From Tamarix chinensis (taxonomy: Eukaryota; Streptophyta; Magnoliopsida; Caryophyllales; Tamaricaceae), in NCBI GenBank assembly GCA_030549775.1, contig CM060180.1, forward strand, positions 30,659,090-30,723,089: 64,000 nt of DNA. The letters run 5' to 3'. Within the stretch, counting starts at the first letter, position 1, and the number at the start of each line of letters is the position of its first letter. The notes under the pieces were generated by a model. That model was not told where the DNA came from, ran no database searches, and worked only from the letters and a program-made list of their open reading frames with translations. Shown one piece after another: positions 50,700-63,097 of this stretch. A program made the position numbers and the translations under genes.

Positions 50700-51070
50700 A
50701 GGTTGAGCCGGACCCAGACCGGTCCACCGGCGAATTATAGTGGTTAGGGCCGGGGGGCCCTACATGACCGGTCCACCGGCTATAATAGTGGCCAGGCGCG
50801 TTTTGCCCTGCATGATTTCCGGTCCACCTGCTATAATAGTGGGGGATTCTGTGCTCAACAAACCGAACGTAATAACGTTAAGACATGTGAAAGATACAAA
50901 GTAATTACAGTGAAACATCATGTGAGTCGGGGCCAGACCGGTCCACCGGCGAATAATAGTGGCCAGGAGCGTTCTGCCCTGCATGACCGGTCCACCGGCT
51001 ATAATAGTGGCCAGGCGCATTTTGCCCTGCATGATTTCCGGTCCACCGGCTATAATAGTGGGGTTCCCGC
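50700..51070 (+). repeat. CCGGTCCACCGG / ATAATAGTGG minisatellite (copy 1)
   Basis: Two higher-order clusters (about 50710-50850 and 50930-51070). Each has three units of the form CCGGTCCACCGGCTATAATAG followed by 'tggccaggcg.gtt.tgccctg'. The last unit of each cluster ends in 'tagtgggg'. Confidence 0.85.
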
Positions 51071-51881
51071 ACTCACATGAATTGATAAAGACTATGATGT
51101 GAATCGATTATATTTACCAGAGATCTAAAGAATGACTGAATGAGTCACCCAGACCATAGCCGGCTTTTATTATCTGTATTACTACATGGTGCTCATTTCC
51201 ACGAGCAGAGGACTCGATTTGGCTTGGTTGGTTTAACGTTATCCGTAAATGCCTGGTTGGTTTATCTGAATCTCTTATCGGTTTAAGATATTACATATGT
51301 TTCGCATGTTATTATATGTGTATGGTAGGACTTGTGATGTGGGTTTGAGTATGCGTAACATTGTATCAACGTATTGTATCATAATTTAATGTGCACTTGG
51401 TGATATAGATTACGTCTCTCCCATAAAATAGGGTAGTGGAACTTACTCAGTATTGGACCCGTACTGATACTACCTTGGTTGAATGGGTCCTGTGATGATC
51501 CACCGATGGTGGGGAGCAGACCTCTTGTGCAGGTTGATACTGTGTTGGGGTGGAAGGCTTGACTTGAGTGAGTAGGCGATCCGGATAATTATCCTTCGGG
51601 ATTTGTTTGTTTAATTGTATTCTCCTTTGGAAGTTGCAAGTATTGTACTTAAATTTTCAAAGATTTTGTAATTGACTTTTAATTTCTCGTAACGCTATTA
51701 TGCTTTAAAATTCAGATTTAATTGTTTGACAGGTTTTAGCCTTGTATCTAACATGAGATAGATGGTTGACATTTATCTTGTGTTAGATGTGGCGGTAACA
51801 TTTTCCAAATTCGCTCCTAGCTTCCGCTTTAATCTTTCAAAAAATTTTTTTAGGAGTGAAATTTGGGGGTGTTACACATAG

Positions 51882-52452
51882 ACTTGGCACATTTAATGCC
51901 TCAACTACCTCCTTTCCACCCTCAACTTTTTTTGAATAATAACACCAACTGAAAGCCTTTTTTTCTCTTCTTCTACCTTGTCGTCACCAAAAATGCTACA
52001 ACAACCAAGCAACACATTCTCCATCACACTTCCCTCCCTTTCACCGACCACCCTTATTGTTCCTACCCCATTTGCACCCACATTTCCATCGTTCCGAGCC
52101 CCCTATCTTTTTCCATTTCCACTAAAGCCATCCTCAACCCTTCAGCATCCATCATCAAAAGAACCCCCAACCATTCAACCATCATCACCGTCCCTCCTCC
52201 ATTTGCTTTGGCTATTCCCACCGATCCTCACCCACAACCTTAAGCATTTGTCACCATTCCACCTCTCGCAATGGTAGATAGTGTCATTTAGCTGTCATTG
52301 CTATACCCTTAGCTTTGAACCTTCAACTGTTATCCCTCCCTTTATTGCACAAAGTTTTACCAAGACACCCTTGAGACTTTCCATTTTGGTTTTGCTCCAT
52401 TCTTTCACTCTCTATTATCTTAGTCTTTCCTTTTTTATATCATTAAGTTATA
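51882..52452 (+). other. Part of family B LTR between the two insertions
   Basis: A pyrimidine-rich stretch of about 570 bp. Its 99-codon frame at 51978-52277 is Pro/Ser/Thr-rich low complexity. Because both neighbours carry their own target duplications, this is not an internal retrotransposon domain but the middle of the interrupted family B LTR. Confidence 0.6.
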
Positions 52453-55105
52453 GTTGTTGTAATACCCCGTATTTTTAAAATCTAGATTTATTAAGTTTAA
52501 TGATTTTATTAGCGTAATTTGATGTAAATATTTAATTATTTTAATTTCGATTCGTTTTATGGATTTATCGACGATTTCGAATTCATATTTGAATTTAAAT
52601 AATCGTTGCCGTTGCGAACCACTCTGGACAAATTCGTTCACGACCGTGATTTTATTATATTCTTATGATCTCGATTTTCGGTTAAAAATATATATTCCCT
52701 TTCTTTCTCGTGTTTTGATTTTTAATATTTTAGATTCGTTTTCGATTATAACTTCGTCGTGTGATTACGACTTTATTTTGGAGTTATATTTCGTTAACGA
52801 AATATATTATTTAAATTATAGAATTTCTATTTGAATAGTTAAATTTATTTTAATGATTTTATCCGTAGAAAATATTTCCGACTTTAAATTTATTCATTTT
52901 CGGAAATCATTAATATGTTCGGGAAGTTTTAAATTAAAAAGATTTTCGGAGTTATTTGTGAATTTCTTTCCGGAATTAATTTTCTTCCGTTTTACGATTT
53001 TTGGTTTACGGAAAATCGATTTCGGGAATTAGTTAAATTAGTCTCGGTTTATTAGAATTTAATTTAAATATTTACTTTTATGCTTTTAAATATTATTTCG
53101 AGGTCTTATAATATATTTCCGTAAATAATACAAATTTTTATGTTCGTTGGTAAGTTTTTCTGAAAATGTTTCCGAAATTCTTTATATAGCTTTTTATTAA
53201 TTTTAAGCTTCCGGAATCTTATGAAATAATTTTTGTTTAATGAATTTTAGATAAAATATTCCATTAATAATTTTTAAACTTTTAGTATTTTATTTTATAG
53301 GAGTATTTGTTAAAAAAAAAAGAGAGAGCCCTACCCGACCGGTGCCCCCCCCTCTTCTTGTTCTTTCTCTCTTCTCTTTCCCTGCCCCTACTCCCCGACT
53401 CCCCTACCCGGTGCGCCCCTGTTCCCGCAACCCTTACCCTAGCCGCCTCCTCCATGCGCCTCCTTCGCCGGCCACGACCGACCACCGCTTGCGACGCCGC
53501 ACAGCAGTAGCAGCAGCAGCAACGGCCGAACCTGCGGCAGCAGCGGCAGCACAGCAGCAGCAACGCGCAGGTCGTGCCGCCGCCGCCGGCCACCGGCGAG
53601 CCACGCTGACCACCGGTGAGCACTGTTCGACCTCCAGCGAAGCTTCCCCGACCTTCCTTTGTCCCGATTTGTCGGTTTTTCGTTTGGTATAATTTTCGAA
53701 AAACCCTAACCCTTGTTTTGGTTAATTGGGTATGAATTAGCTTATAAAAAACTAAATTGATTGTTTGTTTATGTATGTATATGCTGTAAGATTGATTTGG
53801 ATAGGTTAATTGTGTGGTTGTGTTGAGATTTTGGAAATTTTGGATTTTTAGCCGGGTTATGCCCAAATTTTTCGGATCCGCTCGTTTTTGCGATTTCGGA
53901 CAAATTGATTATACAATATGTTTTAAAATGTATCCAATTTCATTTTGGAACCATCAATTTGAGAAATTTATGCAGGTTTTATCGGAATTTGATTCCTAGG
54001 TCAAATTTTGGGTGTAATGAAATTGGGTCGTATAATTGAGCTATTCCACTCAATTGATTTTATATTATTGTTTAAAATGTATTTAATTTTATATTAGAAG
54101 TGTTGATTTGGGAAAATTGTGCGTAATTGACCGGAATTGGATTTTTAGGTCAAAATTCCCGCGGGTTTAAATTGGTTTGGGTAATCGGGTTATTTTATTC
54201 AATTAACTATATAAATTACATTAGAATATGTTTAATTACATTTTCGGACCGTCAATTTATATGTTTTGCCAAGAATTGATCGGATTTGCGTTCCGGGCCC
54301 AAAAACCCTAATTGGGCTAAATTGTGTATTTCTTTTACTAGTTTTGAGCAATTGATTATTTGATATGTTATAAAATGTGTTTAATTGCATTTCTAAACAT
54401 TCAATTTGATTAAATTTATAGAATTTTAACGAGTTGTGTTTTCGGGCCTAAAATCCTAAATTTCAAGTTGTATTGTTGTTTTTCTAAAATTGAATGCATA
54501 GAAATAGTTGAAATGGTATTAATTTCTTTCTAATACCTTTAATTTGAACTAATTAAATGGAATTACTTGAGTTTGTGTTATGGGCTTTGAAATCCTAATT
54601 TTCGGGGATGATTTTATAAAATTGATTTTTGCTATGTGTATTTTATCTAATCGAATTCTATCTTTGGGTTTTAAATCATTTAAATTCTGTTTTAACCTAA
54701 TCGGGTTGGATTTAGTTCTATGTAAATGGTTAGATTACCTATTTAGTTGTAAAACCTAATAAATAAGTTATTTTCGATAAATTAACTTATGATCGATTAC
54801 TCCTTCTCGGGCTTTCCAAATTAAGTTGAAATGTCCCGAGTGATATTTATATTAATCCGTTTTGATTTAGTTTTAACCTTAAATCTTAACAAAGCTATGC
54901 TTTTAAGTTCTAAGTTTTGGACACGTTTTCTAAGAGAAATCATTTGTGTCGTTTGTGTGTATTTAATTAGAGTATGTAAATTATTGATTGATAGGATAGT
55001 TTCTAATTTAGTTTTGATTTCTATCGGGTCTAGGAAAGCTTTCTCGTGGACCCACGAACTAGGGATCCCTCTCCCTCTCATTTCGCTTAGCTAGCTTCGG
55101 ATCCA

Positions 55106-55124
55106 GGTAAGTTCTCTACTTACC
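55106..55124 (+). promoter_or_regulatory. Splice-donor hairpin in family A LTR (copy 2)
   Basis: GGTAAGT-TCTCT-ACTTACC after 'GGATCCA', matching the structure at 49830-49847. The arms are identical and only the loop differs. Confidence 0.55.
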
Positions 55125-55554
55125 TCTACTTATGGGTATTTCGTAAGGACGTAACTAAGGCCACTTGTGTGCATTGCATGTTTTACCTGTCCTGTATGCT
55201 TGTGCAGTTGTATGCTATAATCCTGTATGTTATCTGTGTATTTGTGTAGCGCAGCATGGAACCGAGGTACGTCCCCGGGTTCTCGTCTTTGTATACTGAT
55301 ATGTTGTGGAACAAGAATGATGTGATGTGAGGTAATGTGACCCTACGACATGCATGCTGGGTTATGTGAGGAAGTGTGGTGAAGTGGGGATTTGAAAAAG
55401 AAAAATAAGCGGTTAAAATAACCAAAGGGAAGTACGTCGGCTAACATAGGTATGGATGACCTAAGGAGTTCACCATTTGTGAGACGATGAGGAGAAGGTG
55501 GAATTAAATAAACAAAAGAGTGGGAATAAATTAAGGTTGCATGGGGGAAATTAG

Positions 55555-55720
55555 GGATTGCATGGTGGTATTAGGGTTTGTATGGTGGTATTAAAGATTA
55601 CTTGGCGGTATTAATGACTTATGGTGGTGTTAGGATTTGCATGGTGGTGTTATGGGTTGTGTGGTGGTATTAATTCTTGTATGGTGGTATTAGGGTTTTT
55701 ATGGTGGAGTTAGAGTTTTA
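55555..55720 (+). repeat. Short tandem repeat 'atggtggtattagggtttg'
   Basis: About eight imperfect ~20-27 bp units (tgcatggtggtattagggttt and variants). Not seen in copy 1 of the same LTR, so it probably expanded after the copies diverged. Confidence 0.7.
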
Positions 55721-56269
55721 CATGGAAATTAATGATTGTATGGGATTTAGGGTTTGTGTGAAAAGTTCGAGAGGTTGCATGGGATGCGTAACGTCTGCGT
55801 GAGAGCAAAATTTACCTATGAAAGGCTGATTTGAGGTGTAAGGAAGGTAATGCAAGTATTACTTGGGTGTTTAACTGTTTTGGACGGGAAATAGTACGTG
55901 GAGTATTATAAGGGTTTGGAGGAGACAGAATTAGGGTTTGGAGTGATTAACTCTGGATCGTTATGATTAAGTAGGGTTGGAGTAGCTAATTGTGAATTGC
56001 TGAGGGTAATTAAGGTTTGGGATGGCTAAGTATGGTTGTTATGGTAAAATAGGGTTAAGGCACGGTTTGGTGTGGTCAATTAGGGTTCGTTATGGCTGCT
56101 TAGAGTTGTTTGGTGTTATCATGTGTATTATTGATTAAGTGTAGTTATGAATGTGGAAATTTTATTGTTTGTGATGTGTAAAGTATGAAGTGAATGATTT
56201 ATGCATGTCAAGGGTGCGATGTGAACTAATAAGACACGAATAAGACATTAATCACGTAAAGCGAAAGAT

Positions 56270-56895
56270 GTTGAGCCGAGCCCAGTCCGATCCACCGGTT
56301 AGAATAGTGGTCAGAGGCGTTTTGCCCTGTGCGTTTCGTTTCGGTCCACCGGCTATAATAGTGGTCAGAGGCGTTCTGCCCTGTGTGTTTACACCCGGTC
56401 CATCGGTTATAATAGTGGGGGATCTCGGCTCGACAGACCCAAACGAATAAGTTAATCCACAGGGAAAATACTAAATACTTACAGTGGAACACCATGTGAG
56501 TCGGGGCCAGTCCGGTCCACCGGTTAGAATAGTGGCCAGAGGCGTTCTGCCCTGGGTGTTTATTTCCGGTCCACCGGCTATAATAGTGGTCAGAGGCGTT
56601 TGCCCTGTGTGTTTATTTCCGGTCCACCGGCTATAATAGTGGGGCTCCCGCGCTCACATGGGCTAATAAAGAATATGTTGAATGAATCTGAATGAAGTAA
56701 TCCACAGGAAAAATATTAAGTACTTACAGCGAAACACCATGTAAGTTCGGGGCCAGTCCGGTCCACCGGTTAGAATAGTGGCCAGAGGCGTTCTGCCCTG
56801 GGTGTTGATTCCGGTCCACCGGCTATAATAGTGGTCAGAGGCGTTCTGCCCTGAGTGTTGATTTCCGGTCCACCGGCTATAATAGTGGGGTCCCC
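56270..56895 (+). repeat. CCGGTCCACCGG / ATAATAGTGG minisatellite (copy 2)
   Basis: Three higher-order clusters (about 56276-56420, 56498-56645 and 56752-56892), each of three units ending in 'tagtgggg', separated by a shared 'caccatgtgagtcggggcc' spacer. Copy 1 has only two clusters. Confidence 0.85.
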
Positions 56896-59848
56896 GCGCT
56901 TACACGGATTATTAAAGAATATGTGTGGAATGAATGTACTATTAATGAGGATAAAGAATAAGTCTAATTGGACCATGGCTAGCTTTTACTATATGTATTA
57001 CCACATGCTGTTTATGTGCATAATAAGTCACGTATTATTTCGGTTATACCACGCGTATATGTTAACTGGGATGTTGCATATGTTTTAAATGTTACTATGA
57101 ATGTATGGCAAGATTCATGCTGTGGGTGGTGAGTATGTATGTTATTGTATTAACGTATTGTACTACAATTTAATATGCACTTGATGATATCCCTCCTATA
57201 AGGTAGGGTAGCGAGACTTACTCAGTATTGGACCCGTACTGATACTACACTGATTGAATGGGTCCTGTGATGATCCACCAATGGTGGGGAGCAGACCTCT
57301 TGTGCAGGTTAAGATCGGATATTGTTTTGGGGTGGAAGGCTTGACCTAAGTGAGTAGGCGATCCGGATAATTATCCTTCGGGATTTATTTTGTTTAATTG
57401 TATTCACCTTTGGAAGTTGCAAGTATTGTTTTCAGATTTCTAAGGGTTTTGTAATTGACTTTAAATTTCTCGTATTCTGATAAGTGTTTACTATTCGGAT
57501 TTAATTGTTTGATGGAATTTGAAATTCAGATTTAATTGTTTGACAGGTTTTAGCCTTGCATCTAACATGAGATAGATGGTTGACATTATCTTGTGTTAGA
57601 TGTGGCGGTAACATTTCCCAAATTCGCTCCTAGCTTCCGCTTTAATCTTTCAAAAAAATTTTTTTTTCAGGAGTGAAATTTGGGGGTGTTACAGTTGTGC
57701 TTTACATTTATTTCTTAGGTGGTTTTATGAATATCACGAAGGAGGAGGGATAGGATATATGTGCTTAAAGCCTGATGTTCATTTCGGTAATGATACAAGT
57801 CATAGTTAGGTTTTTCATGCTAAATGTTATGAATGATTGTGTCATTAATATTATGCTGAATTCATTTTGTTTATGTTGAGATATGATAATGTGGATCATA
57901 TGATGAAAATTGTGTGAGATGGAGAAAGCATATGCTTAATTATCGTGATAATTCTTATGTTGTGAACCCTACGTGAAACATCATGATATATGGTATTGTA
58001 ATGTGTGTTTGATAAATTAGTGTAAGTGGGAAATGATATTATTTGAGATTTATGGTTATGTAATAAATTGATTATTTGGAAATAATGACATCGGGTGTAC
58101 AAGGTTACTGTGAAATAAGGGTGTTTGGTTATCCTAAAGGATATTTTAGTTAATATGGGTTTATTATGAAAATTTTGGTATTTTAATGTGTTAAATGGTT
58201 AAAATATGCTAATAATATTATGTGAAATGTTTGGATTAATTATGAAATGAATAAGTCTAAATAAAATGAGAAAATGGCTTGAGTTGGGAATAATAATCTT
58301 ATAGATAATGTCTTTATTGCATGGTCAAGACTTTGGATTTAGACCATAATTTTTTAATATATTGTTAATATTGGCATTTTAGGAAGTTATGTAAAATTTT
58401 ATGATGATATGAGTCTTATGAGAAAAATTATGTTTAATTTGTGAAATTAGGGCTTCGTAAGTGTTGTGAATAGTAACTCTAGAGATAGGATTGTTATTGC
58501 AAGCATAAGATGCATAATTTAGACGTTTATTTTAAGATATGTTGATGATAATAATAATATTTGACAAACATACGCTAAAATTTGTGTATGAATGATCAAT
58601 ATGGATGAATTTATACTTATAATATGAAATTAGGGTTTCTTAAAAAAAAATAAGGACTAATTCCTTGAGAACGGCCTTGATAGCTATATGGTTTTGCTTT
58701 ACATGTTTCAATTATGTGTTTTGTATATCTAATTGAGTCCAGTATGATGATATAACCATATATGAATAAGATATCAATCATTTAATATGAAATATCACAT
58801 GAGTGAGGTCGAGATGTTTTATGGGTCTGTTCCACCAAACGCTAATAGTGGCTCGGGGTGTATTTTTCCTTGAAAGGTGCATCAATTCGTTACACTAGAA
58901 TAAAAATAGTGGGGCCATAAACTCAAAATAAATGAGAATATAATTTTTGATAAGCAACTAATGGATAATATATTAATCACTTAAAGTAAAAAATTATGTG
59001 AATCAAGACCGAGGGGTTATGTCTATTTCACTGGACTATAATAGTGGCTCAAGTGTGTTCTTTTCTGAGAGGTGCTTCACACCATTAGACTTGTTTAATA
59101 ATAGTGTTCAGGAGCATGTTTCCCTAGAATATATTGGGTCCATTACACTAGATAATGATGGTGGCTTAGGTGTATTGTCCTCGAGAGGTGCTTTAGTATA
59201 TTCCATTAAATTAAGAATAGTGGAGTCCCTAAACTCATTGTAAATAAAAGAATGGATTGTGTTATATCTAATAATGAGATATGGAATCAATATTTACCTT
59301 GCATCATTTTATGTTAACACACATTTATGCTAATTCTTTGTTGTGAACTCATGATTTATGTGTAATTCTTTCTCGGTTGTATTGTTACTTTACTTGGTAT
59401 GTAACACACCAATAATATTTTTTTATGGGTGTTGCTCATTCCCAAAAGCAGATGACCTAGATGCCTTTTTGTAGGCTGATGAGGACACATTGGACAATTT
59501 TGCTACTTATGATACTCTATGTGTGAAGGAGTGATTTTATGTATCAATGTAGTATGTAGAGTCATGTCATCCGAGTATTAGCTTTTACCCATATACCTTT
59601 TTAAACTCTTAGTTCCATGGTATCCCTTTTATGTTTTTTTGGATATTGTGTTTAAGATTAATTGAATTTTACCTCGTTTTCTACTTATCTTGCTTTATGT
59701 TCTAATTATTTTACCTTTTGATTGATGTAAGGATGGTATAATAAGCTATATTTATGTTAATTATGGCAGTAACATTCATCTATTTTAGTATTACACTTCT
59801 GCTAAAAACAAAAGTTTTCAGTAGTAAATTTTGGGGTGTTACATTAAT

Positions 59849-62800
59849 AATTAATGATGCATTATATTTAAGCAAATCTCAAAGAAATTTATTGAGTTTT
59901 AAAGACATAGGTAAAATAGTTATCATGTATGAAAACCATGAATGAAAATGGAAAAGAATATTTGTGTAATAAGATACATGAATCTGGCACAAAATGTACT
60001 CTTGAGAAAATATCAACATATTTCTTGGGATTATATTATACCGATGTAAGTCAAATTGAAATAAATATGGTCTCTAACTAGAAGTTAGAAGACAAGAAAA
60101 TGTTTACTTTATGGCATAACCATTTAGGTCAGGCATAGGAATGATGTGTAGACTTAATCAAAATTCAATTGGACACTCATTAAGGAACATTCAAGTCTTA
60201 AAGTGTTGTGATTTATCATGCTATTTTCTTGGTAAGATGATTATAAGACCCTCCATGAATAAGATTGTCATTGAGTATTCCAAGTTTAGGAAGAATAAAA
60301 GGAAATACTTGTGGACCGACTTTCCTTCTATATAAGTCATTTAGATATTTTGTGGTGCTAATCAATGCATCAACACATTGGTCACTTGTAATTATATTGT
60401 CCAATAGAAATGTGGCATTGACCATACTTTTGACTCAAATCATTCAATTAAGAGCTCAGTTCCTAGATTATACAATAAATAAGATAAGGCTTGATAATGC
60501 TAGTGAATTTATATATTAAGTATTTAATGACTATTGTATGTCAATTAGGATTTATTTGGAGCACCCCGTGGCTCGTGTTCATACACAAAATGGTCTAGCT
60601 AAATCTGTAATTAAGCAATTGCAAATGATTGCTCTACCATTGATGATGGGTTCCAAATTATTATGATTAGCTTGGGGACATGAAATATTACATGAGACAA
60701 CATTAATTCAATTAAGAATAGGTGCTTATCATAAATACTCCCTATTATAATTGGTATCTCAAAAATAATCAAATGTATCACATTTAAGAATATTTGGTTG
60801 TGATGTGTATGTTCCTAATGCTCCACCACAAAGAACAAAAATGAGTCCACAAAGAATGCTAGAATTTTGTATAGACTTTGAATCCCTCATCAATTATTAA
60901 GTATCTCAAAATGATAACTGATGATACAGTCAAAACATGGTTCATTGATTGGTATTTAAATTAAATAATATTCCAGCCCTTAGGGGGAGATAAGAGCAAA
61001 GTTGATCCATATACAAAGGACATTACATGGAATGAAAAAAAAGTATATTATCTTGATCCACGACCAAACTTGTATGAACAAGAACTGAAAAAGACTATAC
61101 ATTTACCATGTAGCTAATCAATTGCCTAACGCATTCACTGACATCAAGAAAGTAACAAAGTCAAATGTTCCAACGATGAATGCTCCTATAAAAACTATGA
61201 TTCTTAAAAAAAAATTAGATGGGACTCCTATAAATGAAACTACAATATGTCAAAAGTGTGGTAATCCATTTGGTTTAAATGAATTGAGACCACGAAGGGT
61301 GAGAAAGCAAGATAATATGCCAAATAATATCAAAATTGTTCCTTACATTGAAGAAAAAGATTATCATACTTCAAAGGTTGAGGAAAATGCCTCAAAAAAA
61401 AGTGCACGATGATAGAAAACTTGAGAATCATGAGATGTTAATAAATTATGTTTCCATAGGCTAACAATTTGATAGAAACAACACTATAGTAGATGAAGTA
61501 TTCGCATATTCAATTGCATGTAAGATGATAAAATGCTCTTGAGCCAAGGATGATAAATGAATGTATATAAATACAAGATTGTCTAAAATGGAAAGATATA
61601 ATCCAATGAAAACTAAAATCCCTAGAAAAATGTGATGTTTTAGACATGGGGTCCTTATACCAAGATGCATAAAGCCATTAGGCTAAAAATGTGTGTTCAT
61701 AAGCAAAAAAACGATAAAAATGAAAATTTAAGATATAAGGTAAGATTTGTAGCCTAAGGTTTTTCTTAGATGCCTAGAAAAGATTATGAAGAGACATACT
61801 CCTCAATTTTTGATGCAACAACTTTGAGATTCCTGATTAGTTTATTTGTATTTTAAATACTAGAGATGTGCCTTATGGATGTTGTGACCGCATATCTATA
61901 TAGATAACTTGATGCAAAAAATCTATATGAAATTTCTCTATGGAATTAAAATATATCAATATCATAAATTGAAGCCTCAAGAAATGCTTTCCATAAAATT
62001 AAGTAAAGCATTGTATATAAGAAAACAATCTAGACGTATATGGTATAATAATTTGAGTAAATATCTTCTTAAAAGAGGATTTAAAAATGATCCAATGCTT
62101 ATGTGTTTTCATCAAGCGATCCCATTATAAATTTATTATTATTATAGTTTATGTTGATGACCTTAATATCATTAGAATAAATTTCAAACTCGAAAGTACT
62201 GCAAAATATTTGATGAAAGAGTATGAGATGAAAGATCTCGGAAAAATAAAGTTTTTTTCTCAGTTTACAAATTGAGCACATAAATAATGATATCTTTATC
62301 CACCAATCAAAAAACATAGAGAATATTCCAAATAAATTTCATATGGATAAAGAACACCTACTCAACTCTCTAATGGTGGTTCACTCACTAAATATAAAGG
62401 ATGATACATTGCGCCTTCACGAGGACAATGAAGAAATCCTTGGTCCTAAAGTACCATATCTGAGCACAATTATGGCATTAGTTTATTAGGACAATTATAC
62501 AAACCCCAACATTTCCTTTTCTATTAACATATTATCAAGGCGTAGTTCAGAATCAACAAGAAGGCATTGGAAGGGAATTAAAAGTTTGTTTCACTACCTC
62601 AGAGGTGCCTATGATATCGGACTATTCTACCATAGACATACAAATGCAACTCTCATCGAATATACAAATGTAAGGTACTTATCATATCCACACAATGAAA
62701 AATCTTAATATAGCTATGTGTTTACATTTAAAAACACTACAATATCATAGATATTAAAAAAACACTATGACTTTTTTAAATCATCCAATCATGCATAGTT

Positions 62801-63097
62801 AATTGCCCTACATGAAGTTGGATGAAAATGTGTATGGTTGAGATCAATGATTTAACGCATACAAACTGAATTTGGTATGAAAGTAATCATGGATTATCCT
62901 ATTTAAATACATGAGCACCAAAGTTTTTCTTCCATCATGATCTAGAGAAGGAATGAATTGTCAATGTCCAACAAATTCAATCATCCAAGAATCTAGGTGA
63001 CTTAGTCACGAAATCCTTGCCTCCTAGAATATTTGAAGAATTGGTACATAAATTGGGGATGCATCATTTTTGAGATGCGTGTTAAATTGAGGGGGAG
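59849..63097 (+). pseudogene. Ty1/Copia protease-integrase-RT-RNaseH (right part)
   Basis: Resumes the Copia polyprotein after the solo LTR. In order: 'INDALYLSKSQRNLLSFKDI' (59851); integrase pieces at 60265-60900 ('LDNASEFIY', 'HPVARVHTQNGLAKSVIKQLQMIALPL', 'LRIFGCDVYVP'); reverse transcriptase from about 61740 ('PRKDYEETYSSIFDATTLRFL', 'QSRRIWYNNLSKYLLKRGF', active site YVDD at 62150-62161); and an RNase H region at 62430-63080. A purine-rich tract GAGGGGGAG ends at 63097. The order integrase before RT defines Copia. Many stops and frameshifts are present. Confidence 0.85.

Larger units (their letters stand above)
47138..51876 (+). mobile_element. Solo LTR, family A, copy 1
   Basis: A 4739-bp unit starting TGTAATACCCCG and ending GGGGGTGTTACA, flanked by perfect 5-bp duplications CATAG (47133-47137 and 51877-51881). 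It has no internal copy of the LTR start, no gag-pol and no primer site, so it is a solo LTR rather than a short element with its own LTRs. Inside: a GC-rich, low-complexity block at 47990-48410, a long AT-rich part, a splice-donor-like hairpin at 49830-49847, a minisatellite at 50700-51070, and a conserved 3' part ('cagtattggacccgtactga'). Confidence 0.85.
52458..57693 (+). mobile_element. Solo LTR, family A, copy 2
   Basis: A 5236-bp unit starting TGTAATACCCCG and ending GGGGGTGTTACA, flanked by perfect 5-bp duplications GTTGT (52453-52457 and 57694-57698). It is collinear with copy 1 over most of its length. Differences include a CAG/GCA-rich GC block (53320-53690), a stretch of ~20-30 bp 'atggtggtattagggtttg' repeats at 55560-55700, and one extra minisatellite cluster. 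No internal coding region. Confidence 0.85.
46621..59843 (+). mobile_element. Solo LTR, family B, copy 2 (split by two insertions)
   Basis: It begins TGAAATATCC and ends GGGGTGTTACA. The flanking 5-mers TTAGT (46616-46620) and TTAAT (59844-59848) are a target duplication with one change. Removing the two family A insertions leaves 46621-47137, 51882-52457 and 57699-59843, about 3.24 kb, collinear with copy 1 at 33421-36548. It contains 'ATAATAGTGG' units at 58830-58925 and 59030-59225. It interrupts the Copia protease region. Confidence 0.78.

Noticed and set aside
51978..52277. 99-codon Pro/Ser/Thr-rich frame between the two family A LTRs
   Set aside because: Pyrimidine-rich low complexity within the interrupted family B LTR, not a gene or an internal retroelement domain.
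53282..53866. 194-codon minus-strand frame
   Set aside because: Same LTR block in copy 2. The product is Arg/Gly/Cys repeats from CAG/GCC-rich DNA and is not conserved with copy 1.
56270..56895. CRISPR-like array
   Set aside because: The spaced repeats are a plant LTR minisatellite: units are adjacent, diverged and lack unique spacers, and the context is eukaryotic.
47138..57693. A single retrotransposon with LTRs at 47138-51876 and 52458-57693
   Set aside because: Each unit has its own perfect and different target duplication (CATAG, GTTGT), and the spacer belongs to the family B LTR, so they are two separate insertions.
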